A DNA stretch of 12,074 nt. It comes from CAYFJO01 sp964343305. GTDB lineage: Bacteria > Planctomycetota > Planctomycetia > Pirellulales > Pirellulaceae. A program made the translations under genes and the position numbers. This document shows, piece after piece, positions 1 to 6,330 of the stretch. The notes under the pieces are model-generated. The model was not told the DNA's origin. It searched no databases and worked only from the letters and a program-made list of their open reading frames with translations. How positions within the stretch are numbered: the stretch's first letter is position 1; each line of letters starts with the position of its first letter. Location of the stretch: NCBI GenBank assembly GCA_964343305.1, contig CAYFJO010000331.1, forward strand, positions 1-12,074. The letters are read 5' to 3'.

Positions 1-279
1 CCGTCCAACGGACTTTTCACATTGGCTTCGCAATGAGAAAAGTCTTCTCTGTTGCGTGATGCACACCGGACGTACTCGAATTATCGCAGACTCCCGTTGG
101 GACGATGACGGGCACAGACAAGGAATCGCCGGAAAAGCAAGTTTGGCGCGATTAATGCGCCTTCGCCTCGCAAACGCGCCTTCGTCATTTCGGCCGAACA
201 CTGTGCAAACCTGTCGAGCATAGAATGTATGTCTTTCCCCGAAAACAGATGGGTGTGCCGCCGCCACTTTGAAATGTCC
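1..279. other. Non-coding left edge of window
   Basis: No convincing coding region was found here, and no reading frame with a ribosome binding site stands out. Apart from the hairpin at 11-44 there is only a short GC-rich dyad (GGCGC at 145-149 against GCGCC at 157-161) and a 9-base direct repeat, GCGCCTTCG, at 157-165 and 176-184. The stretch lies downstream of the leftward gene that ends at 350. It may be the 3' flank of a gene outside the window. Confidence 0.5.
11..44. repeat. Imperfect 14-bp hairpin, possible terminator
   Basis: The arms 11-24 and 31-44 pair at 13 of 14 positions (one internal mismatch) around the 6-base loop GCTTCG. No clear T-run follows on either strand, so a classical Rho-independent terminator is not proven. 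It could end transcription from a gene outside the window, end the leftward unit at 350, or be a dispersed repeat. Confidence 0.5.
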
Positions 280-331
280 GTTGGAGTACAGCCTTTAGGC
301 TGCGATGACAGGCTAAAGCCTGGACTCCAAC
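280..331. repeat. Paired mini-hairpin repeat (REP doublet-like)
   Basis: Two 23-base arms (280-302 and 309-331) are inverted around the 6-base spacer CGATGA and match at 20 of 23 positions. Each arm is a short head (GTTGGAGT type) followed by its own perfect small hairpin: CAGCCT-TT-AGGCTG at 289-302 and CAGGCT-AA-AGCCTG at 309-322. Two of the three differences between the arms fall on paired positions of these small stems. The element starts 19 bases past the stop codon of the leftward hydrolase gene, so it may also act as an mRNA 3'-end structure. The design resembles REP/REPIN elements; mobility by a RAYT-type transposase is inference. Confidence 0.75.
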
Positions 332-349
332 AACTGGCTGCGGCATAGT

Positions 350-1801
350 TTAAGTTCTAGTCCCGGAACTTATCAGTTCTTCGATGACGTTCCCCGCGGC
401 GTCAATCATCGTTTCCAAGCTGCCCTGTTTCAAGATTGCCATCGATTCCTGATAAATGCCTTTGCCATACGTTTCGGCGGTTGGCAAATACCAAGCCTTC
501 GAACCGTCGGCCAAGACCATCACCATGATTGGCACGCCGGGAAACCGTTCGCGCAACCGCCGCTGAAGCAAATTGTAAGGCTCGCCATCCACTGCCACCC
601 AAATTGCGTCGCCCATGCGCCAAATGGTTAGCGGGTACGGAAATTTCTCGCTGTCCGGCAACGCGGAGGTGCGTGTCTTCCAGCGCCGCATGCGCTCGAC
701 CATCGCGCGAGCGTCGGCCGCCTTCTGTTCGTCGCCCGCTTCACTTGCGGATTGCTCTTCGCGTTGCCAGTGGTCAAATTGATCTGCGATGTCTTTTCGA
801 CTCGGCAGATCGTCTAGATAGGGCAACTGGACCGTCGTCCGTTGAAGCTGCCACATTGCCAACTCGCCCGAGCGATCGTCATCCAGTGGACGGTGCTTCC
901 ACTCGCCAATCGTGGCGCCGGAGATGACTGGTCCTTGATACTCGTAAACCGTGTTGGGTGCCGGCAGTCCCTCCAATGACGAAAGCGCGGCATGCGCAAG
1001 TTGCCGACCGTTTCGATCGGCGACGGCGACATCGCCGACAAATCCGTCTCTGGGCCCAAGATCGCCCGACGCGCCTTGGACAAAGATGCAAGTAGCACCG
1101 GTTTCACGCTCGACAAGCTCGACCAGCGCACCCACGTAGTCGGGGCTGACCAACGTGTTGTCCCACGCCAACGTTGTGGGATGGCAAGCGTAGTTGACAA
1201 TGGTTGCCACCAAACCATCATCGGCATTGTTGACTCGCGCAACCATCACCGTGTCGTCGGCCTCTTCTCGCGGATTGAATCCGCACGCGAACAACTCATT
1301 TTTCTCATCCCAAAAATCACGATGGGCGGCCAGGGAACAACGACCCGTTCCATAGGAGATCGTCACCGGCTGGATGGACGCGAGGGCTTGATGCGTGGCG
1401 TCATGGATCTTGGCTGCGATGGAATCAAGATACGGCTTGATCAGGTCGCCCCCCGGCATGTCTTCGCGCGCCGGGTCCATCAAACCCGCACCATGCGTGT
1501 GCGAAAACAATAATTGCAGTTCGTCAGGTTGCACTTCAAGGTCCGAGCAAATCGCCTCTTTCATCGAACGGATTTCGGGCTGAAAAAATAAACAGTGGTC
1601 GAGAGCGACAAGGACCTGTTGCCGATCTTCGTCGAGCGGTCGAAAAACCATAACGGATGCGCAAAGCGGACGATGCACTCCGGTCGATCGATCATGAGCC
1701 GCCGCACCCCACATGCGATGATACATTCCGACCGTTGGCGTGATGTCGCAACGCGCCAGTCCAAACCGGCAACGACTCTGAGGTGTGTGATGCTGCGTCA
1801 T
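350..1801 (-). CDS. Neutral ceramidase-like zinc hydrolase, cytosolic, 483 aa
   Basis: The protein resembles the N-terminal catalytic domain of neutral/alkaline ceramidases, zinc amidases that cut N-acyl bonds. Counting from the ATG at 1801, visible family elements are DITP (19-22), the zinc-ligand loop SHTHGAG (100-106; H101, H103), NYACHPTT with H207, the GDLGP loop (246-250), GEPYN with E407, and WYLP with Y438. These correspond to the two His, Glu and Tyr zinc ligands of the family. The serine of the GDVSPN amidase motif is glycine here (G249), so ceramide may not be the substrate. There is no signal peptide, although classical members are secreted. The open frame extends upstream to 1861, but that would overlap the transporter gene; the ATG at 1801 has AGGAG at 1814-1818 (12 bases away, slightly long). 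It begins 5 bases after the transporter's stop codon, so the two are probably co-transcribed and translationally coupled. The true substrate is unknown. Confidence 0.85.
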   Translation of the reverse strand: MTQHHTPQSRCRFGLARCDITPTVGMYHRMWGAAAHDRSTGVHRPLCASVMVFRPLDEDRQQVLVALDHCLFFQPEIRSMKEAICSDLEVQPDELQLLFSHTHGAGLMDPAREDMPGGDLIKPYLDSIAAKIHDATHQALASIQPVTISYGTGRCSLAAHRDFWDEKNELFACGFNPREEADDTVMVARVNNADDGLVATIVNYACHPTTLAWDNTLVSPDYVGALVELVERETGATCIFVQGASGDLGPRDGFVGDVAVADRNGRQLAHAALSSLEGLPAPNTVYEYQGPVISGATIGEWKHRPLDDDRSGELAMWQLQRTTVQLPYLDDLPSRKDIADQFDHWQREEQSASEAGDEQKAADARAMVERMRRWKTRTSALPDSEKFPYPLTIWRMGDAIWVAVDGEPYNLLQRRLRERFPGVPIMVMVLADGSKAWYLPTAETYGKGIYQESMAILKQGSLETMIDAAGNVIEELISSGTRT

Positions 1802-1806
1802 GTTCT

Positions 1807-3552
1807 TCAACTTCTCCTGTTGGACTGGATCGTGACGTTCGTATTCACAAACAACCAGCAAACAAACGCCACCAGGTAGATGCCTCCGAAGACGAACAAC
1901 ACGAGATCCCAGTTCCCACTGGCCGATGTCTTTGTTTCCAATCTCAGAATGTTGGTTCCCTGTTCCAAGTCAACGGCTGTCGCCTGCGACCAACGCAGTT
2001 GCTCGCTGTTGGCGCCGATGCGCGATTGCCCCAGCATGTCTTGCGATTTTCGATCACCTTTCACATCGAGCGACAGCGCGGGTGAGTCACGGCCAGCAAA
2101 GTGAACCGCGATTTCATAGCTTCGGCTTTCCGGAACGTTCACTTCGAATTCGGCATACATTCGTCGCTCGCTTCGTGTCCCGTGATGAAATCGAATGACT
2201 GTTGCATCATGTTCGCCAAACTTCTCGATCTTTTTGGTTTCACTGTTGATGTAGTCTTCGGCTTCTACGAAGATCTCCGCCGGTGCACTGGCCTCCGTCC
2301 CCATCGAGACGATACGCAACTGGTCGACGTACAATTCGCTCTCGCTCAACAACCAAGGCACGATGATCGGGAACACGAATGCTCCGAAGTTGCCTGCCAT
2401 GTTCATCGTGCTGAAAACGATCGGGACGTGTTTGCCGCCCATATCGATCGTTGACGTGTAGGCACAGGGTCCGCCAAAGGCCGCGAAAAACGAACCGGCG
2501 CTGATCAGCAGCACGGCAATCCACGGATTCGCCACTGGATAAGATATGAACACGAGCAGCGCACAAGCCAGCATTGCCGCCGCCGCGACACCCTGTCGGC
2601 TCAAACGCCGATTACCAGTTCGAGCCAAGACCCAGTCTGATGTGAGTCCGCCCAGCGGAGCGCCAATTACCACGGCCCACAAGGGCAGGCTGGTCAGGAT
2701 TCCTACGACCCAACCCTCCAACTCGCGCGTCTCTCGAAGATACGTGGCAAACCAACTGGCAAAGAACATGTAACCCGCGGCACGGAAAACCTGCTGTGCG
2801 CACAGAGCCAAGATGGGAACACTCGTGAGGATTGCCAACCAAGGTGTTGGTTCGGCGCGTTCTTCGTCTTGCGACTCTTCTTGGTTCGATTCGTTTGTTG
2901 GCGATTCACCGCCTTGGATCAACTCCAATTCCGCTTGATTGACGGCAGCATGATCTTGCGGTCGATCGCGAAACCACCAGTACAACCAGACTGCAAACAC
3001 CAGACCCGGCAAAGAATACAGCACGAATGCAACGCGCCATCCAATGATCGGAATCAAAAAACCGGTGAGCGCCGCACCAATCGCGCCGCCAATGGACATG
3101 AAGCTGGCCAGCATTCCTGTCGAAAACGAACGCCGCCTTTCGGGAATCCATTTCTTCACCGTGTTGACCGCACAAGGAAAGATGCCTGCCTGCAGTGCTC
3201 CCATGCCAAGCCGCGTGCCGATGAGCGCTGCTGTATTGTAAGCCACACCGAACACGCCGGCGGACAACGAGAATAAAGCAGCAAACATCGAAAGGGCCCG
3301 GCGTGTTCCAAAAACTTGGCCAAGATATCCCGTCGGAATCTGAAAAATTGCGTACGTCAAGAAAAAGCAGGAGATGACCCAGCCCATTTCGTATTTGCTG
3401 AGGCTGAGTTCTCGCCGGATGGTTTCTTCCGCGACGCCGATCGAATTTCGTTGGACATAGGCGATCAGCGCGGCCAGACAAAGCATCGCTAAGACGATGT
3501 GCCGTGCCCTGGTTGGTGATGTATCGAGTTTTTGCTGTGCCGCTTGATCCAT
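1807..3552 (-). CDS. MFS transporter (sugar-acid/anion symporter type) with a CBM6/35-like domain between TM11 and TM12, 581 aa
   Basis: Twelve hydrophobic helices can be placed at about 18-38, 54-76, 84-104, 108-128, 150-170, 173-193, 239-260, 280-300, 322-340, 343-365, 380-402 and 548-570. Motif-A-like GQVFGTRR (78-85), the loop GGLTSDWVLARTGNRR (301-316) and the NMAGNFGAFVFP segment (384-395) point to the anion:cation symporter branch (hexuronate, glucarate, phthalate carriers). The inter-half loop (194-237) is acidic. Unlike ordinary members of about 430 residues, it has about 145 extra residues (404-549) before TM12. They read like a CBM6/CBM35 beta-sandwich: VEAEDY (429-434), YAEFEVNVPESRSYEIAV (466-483), LSLDVKGD (493-500), WSQATAVDLEQGTNILRL (521-538) and GNWDLVLF (546-553). 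With a cytosolic N-terminus this loop faces the periplasm. The substrate is unknown; a glycan-derived acid or sugar is a reasonable inference. It is the first gene of a unit with the ceramidase-like hydrolase. Confidence 0.9.
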   Translation of the reverse strand: MDQAAQQKLDTSPTRARHIVLAMLCLAALIAYVQRNSIGVAEETIRRELSLSKYEMGWVISCFFLTYAIFQIPTGYLGQVFGTRRALSMFAALFSLSAGVFGVAYNTAALIGTRLGMGALQAGIFPCAVNTVKKWIPERRRSFSTGMLASFMSIGGAIGAALTGFLIPIIGWRVAFVLYSLPGLVFAVWLYWWFRDRPQDHAAVNQAELELIQGGESPTNESNQEESQDEERAEPTPWLAILTSVPILALCAQQVFRAAGYMFFASWFATYLRETRELEGWVVGILTSLPLWAVVIGAPLGGLTSDWVLARTGNRRLSRQGVAAAAMLACALLVFISYPVANPWIAVLLISAGSFFAAFGGPCAYTSTIDMGGKHVPIVFSTMNMAGNFGAFVFPIIVPWLLSESELYVDQLRIVSMGTEASAPAEIFVEAEDYINSETKKIEKFGEHDATVIRFHHGTRSERRMYAEFEVNVPESRSYEIAVHFAGRDSPALSLDVKGDRKSQDMLGQSRIGANSEQLRWSQATAVDLEQGTNILRLETKTSASGNWDLVLFVFGGIYLVAFVCWLFVNTNVTIQSNRRS

Positions 3553-3559
3553 GTCGGCT

Positions 3560-3565
3560 AATATA
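3560..3565 (-). promoter_or_regulatory. Candidate -10 element of the MFS gene
   Basis: On the minus strand, TATATT lies 7 bases before the ATG at 3552, and no Shine-Dalgarno-like sequence precedes that ATG. If this is a real -10 box, transcription would begin at or next to the start codon, giving a nearly leaderless message. No good -35 hexamer is seen at the expected distance, so the call is weak. Confidence 0.25.
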
Positions 3566-3646
3566 AAGGCATTCCTAACGCGGAGGTAGCCATTTCCACG
3601 CGGTCAATCCAATTCGGTTGAGCGACCGCACGCCGTTACAAATCTC

Positions 3647-3653
3647 AGAGGAG
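3647..3653 (+). promoter_or_regulatory. Ribosome binding site fixing the start of the 149-aa secreted protein
   Basis: AGAGGAG sits 6 bases before the ATG at 3660. It favours that start over the in-frame TTG at 3618, which would add 14 residues ahead of the signal peptide. Confidence 0.8.
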
Positions 3654-3659
3654 CCAAAC

Positions 3660-4109
3660 ATGCGTCTTCCGCCATCAAGTCTTTTCGCGCAGATTGTCCT
3701 TGCGATCCTCTGTGTGCAAGGAGTCCATCACTTGTTTGGCGAAGAGGGAAAGCCGAATGAAAGCAAAGATGAGGAGTTTCGTCTTTCGCATGCGCAGTTT
3801 GATAAGGGCAGCGGCGGGCTGGTTTTGGAATACACGGTCCTCGTGCCGGTGTTTATCGAACGAGTCGTGCGCGATGGCGACAAGAAGCGAGTGGAAAAAA
3901 TCGTCAAGTACCGGGCGGAAACTCGCGCGCGAGTGGTGACCAAAGGATTCAAGGTTTTCGACGAACAGTGGAAACCCGTACCGGACGAGAAACTCTCACA
4001 ACTCTTGGCCAAGCGAAGCAAGGTCTTTCTTCGCAAGAGTTCGATGCAGCCGATGGTTTCTCAATTGAAAAAGCTGGGTAAGGGCGCGTTGATTGTCGTG
4101 ACAGATTGA
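3660..4109 (+). CDS. Small secreted protein of unknown function, 149 aa
   Basis: Not recognised as a named family. The N-terminus MRLPPSSLFAQIVLAILC is a short basic start followed by a hydrophobic core (about 8-20), consistent with Sec export; the cleavage site is unclear, perhaps near residue 27. The mature part is charged and beta-rich in appearance: a segment VLEYTVLVPVFIERVV (55-70), then a Lys/Arg-rich stretch (71-98), and a basic C-terminal region ending LGKGALIVVTD. It contains no cysteine outside the leader (C18) and no catalytic motif I can name. The ATG at 3660 is chosen for its strong AGAGGAG site. It is divergent from the MFS gene (107 bases between the starts) and convergent with the acidic protein gene at 4213-5001. 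Similar exported proteins of unknown role are common in planctomycetes, but a specific function cannot be assigned. Confidence 0.75.
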   Translation: MRLPPSSLFAQIVLAILCVQGVHHLFGEEGKPNESKDEEFRLSHAQFDKGSGGLVLEYTVLVPVFIERVVRDGDKKRVEKIVKYRAETRARVVTKGFKVFDEQWKPVPDEKLSQLLAKRSKVFLRKSSMQPMVSQLKKLGKGALIVVTD

Positions 4110-4126
4110 AGAACGTCGTGCATTGT

Positions 4127-4153
4127 GAGCCGAACGCGCTAGCGTCGGGTTTT
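4127..4153. repeat. Single-copy fragment resembling a dispersed repeat, between convergent genes
   Basis: This stretch contains the perfect 8-base palindrome CGCTAGCG (4137-4144) followed by TCGGGTTTT. Read on the minus strand it begins AAAACCCGACGC and shares AACCCGACGC with the arm of the repeat at 11903-11962. It lies in the 103-base gap between two convergent genes, where it might help end transcription. The relationship to the other repeat is inferred from about ten shared bases only. Confidence 0.35.
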
Positions 4154-4212
4154 GATACCGTGCGTTGGATCACCTCCGCCCGCCGCTCGCCCCACACGAC
4201 GGAAGCTCTGCT

Positions 4213-5001
4213 CTATAGTCGCTCAGCAGGCTCGTCTAATTCCAGCGGATCATCTAGGTCGTCGATGTCCAGCAGATCGTCTTCCACGGCCAGAACCAGG
4301 TCATCGGTCTTGTCCATGTCGATCACGCGGTTTTCCTCGTTGCGGATCGCGTCGATTGCACTGAGGTCATTCGGAAGATCAAGCACGTCACTGGCGTTCA
4401 CTTCCGGTTGCGGCTCGCCGAGAACTGGTGCCGGTTCGGGCGGAGTCTCGTTGTAAACGTCTGTGGGGGCGTCCAAATCAAGACCTTCTTCGTCATCGAT
4501 ATCGTCCGGCACATCGATCGGCAACTCGATCGGAGCCGGCGCGAGTTCGATAGCGGCTGCGATCGGCGGAGCAATTTCTGGAGCAGGTTGTGGCTCAGCG
4601 ACTGGAATTGCCGAGGGCAGGACCGGTGCTTCTTCGACGACGGCGCTTGCGACTGGCAAATCAGCCGGAGCGGATGCAGCCACCGGTTGTGGTGCCGAAC
4701 TCTCGCCACACTGCGCCGTCACAATACGCAGTGCGTGCGTCCCTTCCGGCAGGCCATCGAGTTGAATCGACGCACCGTCACTGGAATCCAATTCACCCGC
4801 AAGAGCCACCCGGATATTTTGCATGGCATAACGAAGCTGGTCCGGGTCTGGACCACATTTTTCCCATGTATCGCCAAAAAAGTCGACCATCTCTGGTGGA
4901 TACGAAACGTTGGCCGCGGTACACGCCTGCACCACTTGGATCATGGGATCGAGTTGCGATGCCATATCTCGCACCGCATAGACTTCGACGGATAAACTCA
5001 T
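4213..5001 (-). CDS. Acidic Pro/Ala-rich protein of unknown function, 262 aa
   Basis: Not recognised. Three parts are visible. Residues 1-95 look like a folded domain with mixed helix and strand (start MSLSVEVYAV, segment PPEMVDFFGDTWEKCGPDPD at 35-54, then LDGLPEGTHALRIVTAQC at 81-98). Residues 100-206 are a low-complexity linker rich in Ala, Pro, Glu and Val. Residues 207-262 are a strongly acidic tail with runs such as EDDLLDIDDLDDPLELDEP (240-258). There is no signal peptide or membrane segment, so it is probably cytosolic. The start is set at 5001 because AAAAGGAG (5008-5015) lies 6 bases away; the ATG at 5007 directly abuts that site and would be badly spaced. The acidic tail could bind basic proteins or act as a linker, but this is speculation. 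The reverse-strand open frames in the region lack any recognisable content. Confidence 0.75.
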   Translation of the reverse strand: MSLSVEVYAVRDMASQLDPMIQVVQACTAANVSYPPEMVDFFGDTWEKCGPDPDQLRYAMQNIRVALAGELDSSDGASIQLDGLPEGTHALRIVTAQCGESSAPQPVAASAPADLPVASAVVEEAPVLPSAIPVAEPQPAPEIAPPIAAAIELAPAPIELPIDVPDDIDDEEGLDLDAPTDVYNETPPEPAPVLGEPQPEVNASDVLDLPNDLSAIDAIRNEENRVIDMDKTDDLVLAVEDDLLDIDDLDDPLELDEPAERL

Positions 5002-5007
5002 GGCCAT

Positions 5008-5015
5008 CTCCTTTT
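5008..5015 (-). promoter_or_regulatory. Ribosome binding site deciding the start of the acidic protein
   Basis: On the minus strand AAAAGGAG touches the ATG at 5007 and is 6 bases from the second in-frame ATG at 5001. Normal spacing selects 5001. Confidence 0.75.
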
Positions 5016-5325
5016 AAACGCGCGCTGGTCGCTAAACTCAGTTTTGTGTTGTTTGGTAGTGTTCAGTGGAACGAAGCTGATTTCAATCAAACAGGATTGG
5101 TTCAATTCGATTATTATAATTAGGCTGACGGCCAATTGTGACAAGTTGCCGAAATCCCAACGGAATCCGCCGCGGCGAGAATTCGTCAGACGGGATAATG
5201 CGATTGTAACGCGTCACAAGGGCTTGTACACATGCAGACCCGCGTCAAAAGTGCCAGAATAAACGGGAATTGCAGCAGCGTAAAGCAAATCGCCACATAA
5301 AACTTGAAAACGATCGAGAAGTGCC
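5016..5325. other. Non-coding region between divergent genes
   Basis: About 310 bases lie between the start of the acidic protein gene and the signal-peptide protein gene. It is noticeably richer in A and T around 5075-5125 than its surroundings and must hold promoters for both directions. Apart from the TATAAT palindrome at 5113-5120, no confident promoter, terminator, riboswitch or small gene was recognised. Confidence 0.5.
5113..5120. promoter_or_regulatory. Palindromic TATAAT, candidate -10 box
   Basis: ATTATAAT contains a perfect TATAAT on both strands. For the minus strand (toward the acidic protein gene, about 110 bases away) a TTGTCA lies at 5139-5144, but the 20-base gap is longer than ideal. 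For the plus strand no fitting -35 was found and the next start codon is about 205 bases away. It is a weak assignment. Confidence 0.25.
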
Positions 5326-6327
5326 ATGCGTCATGAGATCACGACCTTTTTGACTTTCTTACTCAGTGCGGCCGTGATATCGTCCGTCGATGCCCAGCCC
5401 CGAACCTCGCTCGATCGTGCATCGGCCAAATACACTGTCGCCAAGAAGCCGTACGTCGTCCTAAAGCGAGGGGACGTCGAAGCGGTGATTGTCAACAATG
5501 AGGCAGTGGACGACGAAGTCTTGCCCGGTCATCGCGCGGGATACAGCGGCGTCGCGTCGCTAAACCACACAAAGCAACCCCGCAACATCTTCGTACCCAA
5601 TTATGCGGGTTTGAACTATGAACACATTCACGACGGCACGATTCAAGATCGTGATGTGTTGTTCGAACCTCGACGAGCGCCGATGCAAGTGCGAGTCATC
5701 AACCAACACACCGTCGATCTGTATCAGGCACCGTCGCCTCACTGGGGTTTGGAAAGTTGTCTGCGCTACGAGATGCTTGACGACGGCGTGATCGAAATGA
5801 CGCTGGAATGTATTCCACGCCGCAAGACCTTTTCGAACGACTATATCGCGCTGTTTTGGGCCAGCTACATGCATCAACCCGAATCGCTCGACATCCACTT
5901 TAAGGGCTACGACACAGGTGCTTCGAAAACGCCACGATGGATCCGCGGCATCACGCCCAGCCACGGTACATTATCAACCCACGTTGGTGCGGACGACCAA
6001 CGCGTCTTCGAACACGATGACAAGTTCCCGCTCACGCTGGCCTTCAACCGCTCGAAACATCGCTTCGTCGAGCCCTGGTACTACGGCGTCAGTCACGGCA
6101 TGGCGCTGGTCTACATGTTTCGCCCGCAAGATCAAATGCGTTTGACGCAGTCGCCATCGGGTGGCGGTAAAGGAAATCCGGCTTGGGACTTTCAATGCTT
6201 CTTTCCCAATTACAAGATTGGTGAGCGATACCAGATTGTGATGCGGGCGATGTACATTCCCTACGAGTCGCCCGAACAGATCGAGACGGCAACGAAATCG
6301 CACCGCGCCGAACTGGTCAAACAATAA
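5326..6327 (+). CDS. Secreted protein of unknown function, 333 aa
   Basis: The N-terminus MRHEITTFLTFLLSAAVISS followed by VDA-QP at 21-25 is a clear signal peptide with probable cleavage after A23, so the mature protein is exported. The remainder has many short alternating hydrophobic segments typical of beta structure, with aromatic- and His-rich stretches such as SPHWGLESCLRYEM (137-150), NDYIALFWASYMHQPESL (171-188), RFVEPWYYGVSHGMALVYMF (246-265) and the Gly-rich SPSGGGKGNPAWDF (276-289). The pattern recalls beta-sandwich proteins of the galactose-mutarotase-like fold, which often act on or bind sugars, but no family can be named with confidence and no catalytic residue is identified. 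A GAGAAG sequence 5 bases before the ATG supports the start. It sits 3 bases ahead of the RlmM-like gene, an unexpected partner for a secreted protein. Confidence 0.75.
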   Translation: MRHEITTFLTFLLSAAVISSVDAQPRTSLDRASAKYTVAKKPYVVLKRGDVEAVIVNNEAVDDEVLPGHRAGYSGVASLNHTKQPRNIFVPNYAGLNYEHIHDGTIQDRDVLFEPRRAPMQVRVINQHTVDLYQAPSPHWGLESCLRYEMLDDGVIEMTLECIPRRKTFSNDYIALFWASYMHQPESLDIHFKGYDTGASKTPRWIRGITPSHGTLSTHVGADDQRVFEHDDKFPLTLAFNRSKHRFVEPWYYGVSHGMALVYMFRPQDQMRLTQSPSGGGKGNPAWDFQCFFPNYKIGERYQIVMRAMYIPYESPEQIETATKSHRAELVKQ

Positions 6328-6330
6328 CTC

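Noticed and set aside
11..44. Rho-independent terminator
   Set aside because: The stem is good but no T-run follows on either strand, so it is listed as a hairpin of uncertain role.
145..180. GC-rich dyad and 9-base direct repeat suggesting a small structured RNA
   Set aside because: Only five paired bases and a short repeat; too weak to call an RNA gene or terminator.
992..1513. 173-codon open frame antisense to the ceramidase-like gene
   Set aside because: The minus-strand frame carries the conserved zinc-site motifs; this one has none.
1802..1861. Longer start of the ceramidase-like gene at 1861
   Set aside because: It would overlap the coding end of the transporter, the extra 20 residues match nothing in the family, and the ATG at 1801 has an upstream AGGAG.
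4408..4995. 195-codon open frame on the plus strand, antisense to the acidic protein
   Set aside because: Cys-, Arg- and His-rich composition typical of a shadow frame; the minus-strand frame has a well-spaced ribosome binding site and ordered domain layout.
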